A DNA stretch of 9,780 nt from Anaerolinea sp. (GTDB taxonomy: Bacteria; Chloroflexota; Anaerolineae; Anaerolineales; Anaerolineaceae), in the NCBI GenBank assembly GCA_013824385.1, contig PNNU01000091.1:1-9780 (forward strand), in the 5' to 3' direction. Positions 5,747-9,780 of this stretch are shown in pieces. The notes under the pieces are model-generated. The model had not been told where the DNA came from, did no database searches, and saw nothing but the letters and a program-made list of their open reading frames with translations. Numbering within the stretch: position 1 is the stretch's first letter; each line of letters begins with the position of its first letter. Made by a program: the position numbers and the translations under genes.

Positions 5747-6088
5747 ATGATCTTATACAGACCCATTGGAAAGGCTGAACGGCAATTAGTGATTGACAGT
5801 AAATATCAATGTTTTCCTCCACGTTTGGAGGAACAACCGATATTCTATCCAGTACTTAATGAAAGATATGCTGAAGAAATTGCAAGTAAATGGAATGTAA
5901 AAGATAAAAGTTCTGGTAATAAAGGCTATATTACTAAGTTTGAAGTTGATGATGTGTATATTTCTCAATTTCAAATTCAAACCGTTGGTGCAAGTTATCA
6001 TCAAGAGTTTTGGATTCCAGCAGAAGAGCTTGGTAATTTCAACAATCATATTATTGGAATTATTGAAATAATAAAAAGTTATGAGTAA
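5747..6088 (+). CDS. Small conserved protein of unknown function (crystallin J1-annotated family)
   Basis: Protein of 113 residues from the ATG at 5747, preferred because GAGG lies nine bases upstream; a TTG at 5741 would add only two residues. No signal peptide or membrane segment is seen. The sequence has the landmarks of a widespread family of short bacterial proteins: an N-terminal YRPIG, then FPPRLEEQPIFYPVLNERYA (residues about 23-42), EIASKWN, an SG..GYITKFEVDD core and a C-terminal EFWIPAEELGNFNNHIIGIIEII. As I recall, databases often label these 'ADP-ribosylation/crystallin J1', a name without demonstrated function for the short form. By rough count its G+C is about one third, clearly lower than the purine and thioredoxin genes, which hints at separate acquisition. 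It runs convergently with thioredoxin and shares its terminator. Confidence 0.8.
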   Translation: MILYRPIGKAERQLVIDSKYQCFPPRLEEQPIFYPVLNERYAEEIASKWNVKDKSSGNKGYITKFEVDDVYISQFQIQTVGASYHQEFWIPAEELGNFNNHIIGIIEIIKSYE

Positions 6089-6120
6089 TAACCATGTAGT
6101 AATATTACACAGGTTTAAAC

Positions 6121-6163
6121 AAAATCCCCCATGAACAAATAAATTCATGGGGGATATTTTTTT
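6121..6163. terminator. Bidirectional terminator between convergent genes
   Basis: A perfect 11-bp stem (TCCCCCATGAA at 6125-6135, TTCATGGGGGA at 6144-6154) with an 8-base loop is followed on the plus strand by seven T (6157-6163) and on the minus strand by four T (6124-6121). It lies between the stops of the plus-strand hypothetical gene and the minus-strand thioredoxin gene and should serve both, more strongly on the plus strand. Confidence 0.9.
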
Positions 6164-6170
6164 CTTGAAA

Positions 6171-6515
6171 CTAATTAGGGTTGGCTACAATATCCATGAA
6201 CTGTCCAAGGATGTCTTTCAAGACAGGTTCGGGAAGCGCTCCAACCTGGGTGTGGACGATCTTTCCACCTGATACGAAGAGCATGGTGGGGATGCCTTGA
6301 ACGCCATAATGCTGCGCCCACTGCGGATTCTCGTCTGTATTTACTTTTGCGATCAACAGTTTACCGTCTTGTTCGTTGGCAATTCTATCCAGAATAGGGC
6401 CTACCATTTTACAAGGTCCACACCAGGGTGCCCAAAAATCGACCACGACAGGTAGTTTTGACTGTAAGACTACTTTTTCAAATTCTTCATCGGTAACATG
6501 CATGGGTGCATTCAT
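6171..6515 (-). CDS. trxA: Thioredoxin
   Basis: Cytoplasmic thiol-disulfide oxidoreductase of 114 residues, near the usual 105-110. The active site WCGPC (31-35, catalytic C32 and C35) sits in VVVDFWAPWCGPCKM. The buried D26 and the cis-proline loop GIPT (74-77, P76) are present, followed by the family's FVSGGKIVHTQVGA. No signal peptide is seen. It would be reduced by a thioredoxin reductase encoded outside this window. A ribosome site (TGGAGA) precedes the ATG. The gene is monocistronic, between its own promoter and the bidirectional terminator. It lies about 0.5 kb from an RsrA-like anti-sigma gene; in actinobacteria thioredoxin genes belong to the SigR regulon and thioredoxin reduces RsrA, but no SigR-like motif was seen upstream here. 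Confidence 0.95.
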   Translation of the reverse strand: MNAPMHVTDEEFEKVVLQSKLPVVVDFWAPWCGPCKMVGPILDRIANEQDGKLLIAKVNTDENPQWAQHYGVQGIPTMLFVSGGKIVHTQVGALPEPVLKDILGQFMDIVANPN

Positions 6516-6551
6516 TTTTTCATCTCCATATTAGTTTGTTTGCATAGTTAG

Positions 6552-6588
6552 ATGGAGAATTATCAAAAAAGTTACACCCTATTCACAA
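6552..6588 (-). promoter_or_regulatory. Candidate thioredoxin promoter
   Basis: On the minus strand TTGTGA (6583-6588, four of six -35 bases) and GATAAT (6559-6564, five of six -10 bases) are 18 bases apart. The transcript would start near 6552 with a leader of about 36 bases carrying the TGGAGA ribosome site. It follows directly after the guaB terminator, as expected for a separate transcription unit. Confidence 0.5.
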
Positions 6589-6589
6589 A

Positions 6590-6618
6590 TAAAAAACCCG
6601 GGTTTTAGCCGGGTCTTG
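6590..6618 (-). terminator. Terminator of the purine operon after guaB
   Basis: On the minus strand ACCCGG (6609-6614) pairs with CCGGGT (6596-6601) around a 7-base loop, extended by a few weaker pairs, and is followed by a run of T (6595-6591). It lies 8 bases after the guaB stop codon, so purN-purH-guaB transcription ends here. Confidence 0.88.
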
Positions 6619-6623
6619 TGAGA

Positions 6624-8105
6624 TCAACTTCCTCTTTGGTAATTTGGTGCTTCACGTGTAATGGTGATGTCGTGCGGGTGGCTTTCAATCAAGCCCGCAC
6701 CAGTAATGCGGATTAACCGGGTCTTGGTACGCAATTCTTCAAGATAACCGGCGCCGGCGTAACCCATGCCTGAGCGCAAACCGCCGATGAGCTGGAACAC
6801 ATAGTCGTCCAGAGACCCCTTGAGCGGGATCATACCCTCGACACCTTCCGGGACGAGTTTGCCTGGTCCGCCCTGGTTTGTGCCGTAACGGTCCTTGCCG
6901 TAGCCCTGTAATGCACCCATTGAGCCCATGCCGCGGTAGGTCTTGTATTGGCGGCCTTCGTAGAGGATCTCCTCGCCTGGAGATTCTTTTAGACCTGCCA
7001 ACAGGCTGCCGAGCATGACGGTATCCGCGCCTGCCACTATGGCTTTGACAATATCGCCGCTATATTTGATGCCGCCGTCTGCAATCACCGGAATTCCGGC
7101 GGGACGGGCAATTTTAGCACAGCGGTAAATAGCGGTCAATTGCGGCATGCCTGTGCCCGAGATGATGCGAGTGGTGCAAATGGACCCGGCACCTACACCG
7201 ACTTTGATTGCAGACACACCAGCTTCGATTAATGCCCTTGCGCCATCTTCGGTGACCACGTTGCCGGCGATCACCGGAAGATCGGGGTGAATGGATTTGA
7301 TATGGCGGATGGTTTTGATCACACCAGCGGTGTGTCCGTGGGCGGTGTCAATCACCACCACATCCACACCCATTTCGATCAAGCGGTTGATGCGGTCATC
7401 CACATCCCCGCCGACGCCGATTGCGGCGCCAACCAACAGGCGTCCGCGGCTGTCTTTGGCGGCTTGTGGATATTGCAGTTTTTTCTGAATGTCTTTCACC
7501 GTGATAAGGCCTTTGAGATATCCACTGTCATCTACAAGCGGGAGCTTTTCAATGCGGTGGGTTTTAAGGATCTCTTTGGCCTGTTCAAGCGTGGTACCGA
7601 TCTTGGCGGTGATCAACTTGGAGGAGGTCATGAACTCGGATACCAGTTTACCCATATCTTCAGGTTCGGTGAAACGGGTATCACGATTGGTGAGGATGCC
7701 CACAAGCTTCCTGGTTTGGGGGTCCACCACGGGTAGACCGCTGATGTGAAAACGGGCCATAATTTCTTCAGCCTCGGCAAGTGTCGCGGTTGGAGGCAAA
7801 GTGATGGGGTCAGAGATCATGCCGGATTCTGAACGTTTCACGATCTCAACCTCACGGGCCTGGGCATCTGGAGAAAGGTTGCGGTGAATAATGCCAATGC
7901 CGCCTTCGCGCGCAAGGGCGATCGCCAGGCGTGAATCGGTCACAGTATCCATGGCGGCCGAGAGCAGAGGGATGTTGAGTCGGATGTCGCGGGTTAATTT
8001 GGCGTGCACATCCACTTCAGAGGGTAATACCTCGCTATAACCCGGTTCAATTAAAACATCGTCAAAAGTTAACGCATCGTTCTGCTCAAATAAAGCCTGG
8101 TTCAT
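6624..8105 (-). CDS. guaB: IMP dehydrogenase
   Basis: Oxidises IMP to XMP with NAD+, the committed step to GMP. The protein has 493 residues, normal length. The N-terminal barrel part begins with [17 protein letters not shown] and [10 protein letters not shown]. Two CBS domains (about 95-215) are inserted. The barrel resumes with the NAD-site region VIDTAHGHT and the phosphate/K+ loop [11 protein letters not shown], whose nucleophile is C310. Later come [19 protein letters not shown] and the mobile flap KDRYGTN with catalytic R406 and Y407, then KLVPEGVEG. All key residues are present. The GAGGAG ribosome site (8111-8116) touches the purH stop and the gap is 10 bases, so it is co-transcribed with purH as the last gene of the operon. 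The CBS pair usually binds adenine and guanine nucleotides for allosteric control. Confidence 0.97.
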   Translation of the reverse strand: MNQALFEQNDALTFDDVLIEPGYSEVLPSEVDVHAKLTRDIRLNIPLLSAAMDTVTDSRLAIALAREGGIGIIHRNLSPDAQAREVEIVKRSESGMISDPITLPPTATLAEAEEIMARFHISGLPVVDPQTRKLVGILTNRDTRFTEPEDMGKLVSEFMTSSKLITAKIGTTLEQAKEILKTHRIEKLPLVDDSGYLKGLITVKDIQKKLQYPQAAKDSRGRLLVGAAIGVGGDVDDRINRLIEMGVDVVVIDTAHGHTAGVIKTIRHIKSIHPDLPVIAGNVVTEDGARALIEAGVSAIKVGVGAGSICTTRIISGTGMPQLTAIYRCAKIARPAGIPVIADGGIKYSGDIVKAIVAGADTVMLGSLLAGLKESPGEEILYEGRQYKTYRGMGSMGALQGYGKDRYGTNQGGPGKLVPEGVEGMIPLKGSLDDYVFQLIGGLRSGMGYAGAGYLEELRTKTRLIRITGAGLIESHPHDITITREAPNYQRGS

Positions 8106-8110
8106 TTTTT

Positions 8111-8118
8111 CTCCTCTA
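8111..8118 (-). promoter_or_regulatory. guaB ribosome binding site overlapping the purH stop
   Basis: GAGGAG (8111-8116 on the minus strand) lies five bases before the guaB ATG, and its first base is the last base of the purH TAG stop (8116-8118). Ribosomes ending purH are placed to restart on guaB. Confidence 0.8.
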
Positions 8119-9615
8119 ATGTCGGAAGTGTCGATAGCCGGTGAATATCATGCATATACCCTTGCTATTGCAAAAATCAATGGATTCCTGGTCGCGGATG
8201 GATCCGCCTGGTTGGACGATTGCTTTGATGCCAAAACGGGCGGCTTCTTCCACTGAGTCAGCAAAGGGGAAGAAAGCATCAGATGCCATCACGGCGCCTT
8301 CTGATTTATCACCGGCGCGCTGCTTGGCAATTCTAACGCAATCCACGCGATTTGGCTGCCCCCCGCCGATACCTACTGTGGATTCACCCTGGGCAAAGAC
8401 AATTGAATTGGATTTGACGTGCTGGCAAGCTGTCCAGGCGAATTTCATGGCGTTCATCTGTTCAGAAGTGGGCTGAATTTCAGTAACGACCTTCCAGTCA
8501 GCCTGAGTCTTGTCGCCAAAATCAACATCCTGGCGCAGCACACCGCGCGTAATGGAACGATACTCGACTTTGGGTTCAATTTCAAGGTTGGGCATGACGA
8601 TCAAGCGCAGGTTTTTCTTCTTGGCGAGTATTGGTAAAGCTTCGGGATCAAAGCCAGGAGCAATAATACATTCCACAAAAAGGCTGCTAATGGCTTCGGC
8701 CGTATTTTTTTCAATGGTGCGGTTGGCAGCAATGATTCCACCAAATGCAGAGACAGGATCGCTAGCCAGTGCAGCCTGATATGCTGTGAGTTGGTCATCT
8801 GCTGATGCCATGCCGCAGGGTGAAAGGTGCTTAATAATGACGATGCTGTTTTTCTTGAAGCTCACCACGGCGCGCCAGGCGGCGTCCAGGTCCAGCAGGT
8901 TGTTGTAGGAGAGTTCTTTACCCTGCAGAACCTGTCCGCCGAGTGGTGTGTCGTTATGGCGGTAACCCAGCAATACAGCCGACTGGTGCGGATTTTCACC
9001 GTAGCGCAGGGGTTGTATCGGATGAAGGGTGAGGGTTTCAACCTCACTGCCTTCAAGAAAATTGGCAATAGCCTGGTCGTAATGAGAAGTGAGGCGGAAG
9101 CCCTTTAATGCAAGTTTGTTGCGCAAGGGTTGATCTAGTGCACCCTCGCTTAAGGACTGAAAAATGGAAGGATAATCTTGAGGATCACAGGCAAGGGTCA
9201 CCCGGTCATTATTTTTAGCTGCAGCGCGGATTAAGGCGACTCCGCCAATGTCAATCTGTTCGATGGCATCCGCGAGGGCAACATCGGGCTGGGCGATGGT
9301 GGATTCAAAGGGATAAAGGTTGACGATCACCAGATCAATCGGGGACCAACCCATTGAGCTGAGTTGTTCAAAATCTTCCCGGGTGTTGCGCGCCAATATG
9401 CCGCCATGGATGGCTGGGTGAAGCGTCTTGACACGTCCGCCTAAAATCTCTGGTGAACCCGTATACTCTGCGACTTCGGTGACCTGCAAGTTGTTTTTCT
9501 GCAACAGTTTGGCGGTTCCACCTGAAGCTAGCAGTTCCCAACCAAGCCCGATCAATCCCCGGGCAAATTCGACCAAACCGGTTTTATCATAGACAGACAT
9601 AAGTGCTTTAGGCAT
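8116..9615 (-). CDS. purH: Bifunctional AICAR formyltransferase/IMP cyclohydrolase
   Basis: Catalyses the last two steps of IMP synthesis: formylation of AICAR with 10-formyl-THF, then cyclisation of FAICAR. It has 499 residues, near the usual 510-530. The cyclohydrolase (MGS-like) domain covers about 1-145: [34 protein letters not shown] and [15 protein letters not shown]. The formyltransferase domain follows with LRYGENPHQ (203-211), the catalytic K262-H263 pair in [32 protein letters not shown] and the C-terminal signature TGYRHFRH. The start at 9615 is chosen because [11 protein letters not shown] is the family N-terminus and GGAGGA lies just upstream. The in-frame extension to 9729 overlaps the purN coding region in another frame. 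It overlaps purN by 8 bases and is followed by guaB after 10 bases. Confidence 0.97.
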   Translation of the reverse strand: MPKALMSVYDKTGLVEFARGLIGLGWELLASGGTAKLLQKNNLQVTEVAEYTGSPEILGGRVKTLHPAIHGGILARNTREDFEQLSSMGWSPIDLVIVNLYPFESTIAQPDVALADAIEQIDIGGVALIRAAAKNNDRVTLACDPQDYPSIFQSLSEGALDQPLRNKLALKGFRLTSHYDQAIANFLEGSEVETLTLHPIQPLRYGENPHQSAVLLGYRHNDTPLGGQVLQGKELSYNNLLDLDAAWRAVVSFKKNSIVIIKHLSPCGMASADDQLTAYQAALASDPVSAFGGIIAANRTIEKNTAEAISSLFVECIIAPGFDPEALPILAKKKNLRLIVMPNLEIEPKVEYRSITRGVLRQDVDFGDKTQADWKVVTEIQPTSEQMNAMKFAWTACQHVKSNSIVFAQGESTVGIGGGQPNRVDCVRIAKQRAGDKSEGAVMASDAFFPFADSVEEAARFGIKAIVQPGGSIRDQESIDFCNSKGICMIFTGYRHFRH

Positions 9616-9780
9616 GACTTTCCTCCAATTGAAGTATGGTTTTATTAATGGTTTCCACCAGCAATTCGTGTTCACATTGGTGAACGCGTTTTTCAAGGTC
9701 TTCAAGGGTGTCTTGCGGCTTGATCTCAACGATCTTTTGGGCGAGGACAGGACCCAAATCTACACCCTCGTCTGGTACGA
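9608..9780 (-). CDS. purN: Phosphoribosylglycinamide formyltransferase, C-terminal part
   Basis: Partial gene: 56 residues plus stop are inside the window, and the N-terminal two thirds or more lies to the right. The visible part reads VPDEGVDLGPVLAQKIVEI, then PQDTLEDLEKRVHQCEHELL, ending in [15 protein letters not shown]. This matches the PurN C-terminus, where DEGxDxGPxxAQ carries the conserved acidic residue near the catalytic site and the DTxExLxxRxHxxEHxL helix follows. PurN transfers the formyl group of 10-formyl-THF to GAR in purine synthesis. The stop (9608-9610) lies inside purH, an 8-base overlap, so the two are translated from one mRNA. Confidence 0.9.
   Translation of the reverse strand, partial: VPDEGVDLGPVLAQKIVEIKPQDTLEDLEKRVHQCEHELLVETINKTILQLEESHA
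9621..9626 (-). promoter_or_regulatory. Ribosome binding site that fixes the purH start
   Basis: GGAGGA on the minus strand lies five bases before the ATG at 9613-9615, inside the end of purN. It selects this ATG over the upstream in-frame ATG at 9729. Confidence 0.85.

Noticed and set aside
5786..6148. 120-codon minus-strand frame opposite the small conserved gene
   Set aside because: It runs through the terminator stem and opposes a frame with recognisable family motifs; its Phe/Ile/Asn-rich content fits an A+T-rich shadow.
7287..7749. Plus-strand open frames of 149, 86 and 65 codons over guaB
   Set aside because: They lie antisense to conserved guaB CBS and barrel coding sequence, have no family resemblance and no convincing ribosome site.
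8141..9108. Several plus-strand open frames over purH
   Set aside because: All are antisense shadows of a conserved gene, with compositions expected from its complementary strand.
9616..9729. N-terminal extension of purH by 38 residues
   Set aside because: The extension lies within the purN coding region in another frame, is unlike any PurH N-terminus, and a strong ribosome site precedes the ATG at 9615.
1..9780. CRISPR array, insertion sequence, tRNA or riboswitch
   Set aside because: No regularly spaced long repeats, transposase motifs, terminal repeats, cloverleaf-like sequence or recognisable riboswitch was seen on reading both strands.

Overview
The window reads as an ordinary bacterial chromosome segment of moderate G+C, with A+T-rich intergenic DNA. 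Protein styles suggest a member of the Chloroflexota, probably Anaerolineae-like. The clues are an ECF sigma factor fused in operon to a DUF5667-type membrane protein, a small secreted Gly/Met-rich protein beside a BaeSR-like two-component system, and the sequence style of GuaB and PurH. This assignment rests on recall of family style, not on a search. No mobile element, CRISPR array, rRNA or tRNA was found.

Layout from left to right. (1) Positions 1-2191, minus strand: an OmpR/PhoB-type response regulator followed by its sensor histidine kinase, overlapping by ATGA. (2) 2311-2814, minus: a small exported protein with its own terminator. Upstream of it lie TGAA-cored direct repeats at 11-bp spacing, a likely response-regulator site. 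(3) 2973-4635, minus: an ECF sigma factor and an overlapping DUF5667-like membrane protein, the probable anti-sigma or signal receiver. (4) 4814-5682, plus: a second, divergently transcribed ECF sigma factor overlapping a zinc-binding anti-sigma whose Cys/His spacing resembles the redox sensor RsrA. (5) 5747-6088, plus: a low-G+C gene for a small conserved protein of unknown function, ending at a bidirectional terminator shared with (6). (6) 6171-6515, minus: thioredoxin. (7) 6624-9780, minus: purine operon purN (partial), purH, guaB, ending in a terminator.

The left half is a dense signalling block: one two-component system and two unlike sigma/anti-sigma pairs back to back within about 5.7 kb. 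The working model has three arms. The two-component system senses an envelope condition and controls the adjacent exported protein, much as Bae/Cpx control Spy in enterobacteria. The DUF5667 unit reads another envelope signal. The RsrA-like pair reads thiol redox state, with thioredoxin nearby as a possible partner. The right half is housekeeping: PurN and PurH complete IMP synthesis and GuaB commits IMP to GMP.
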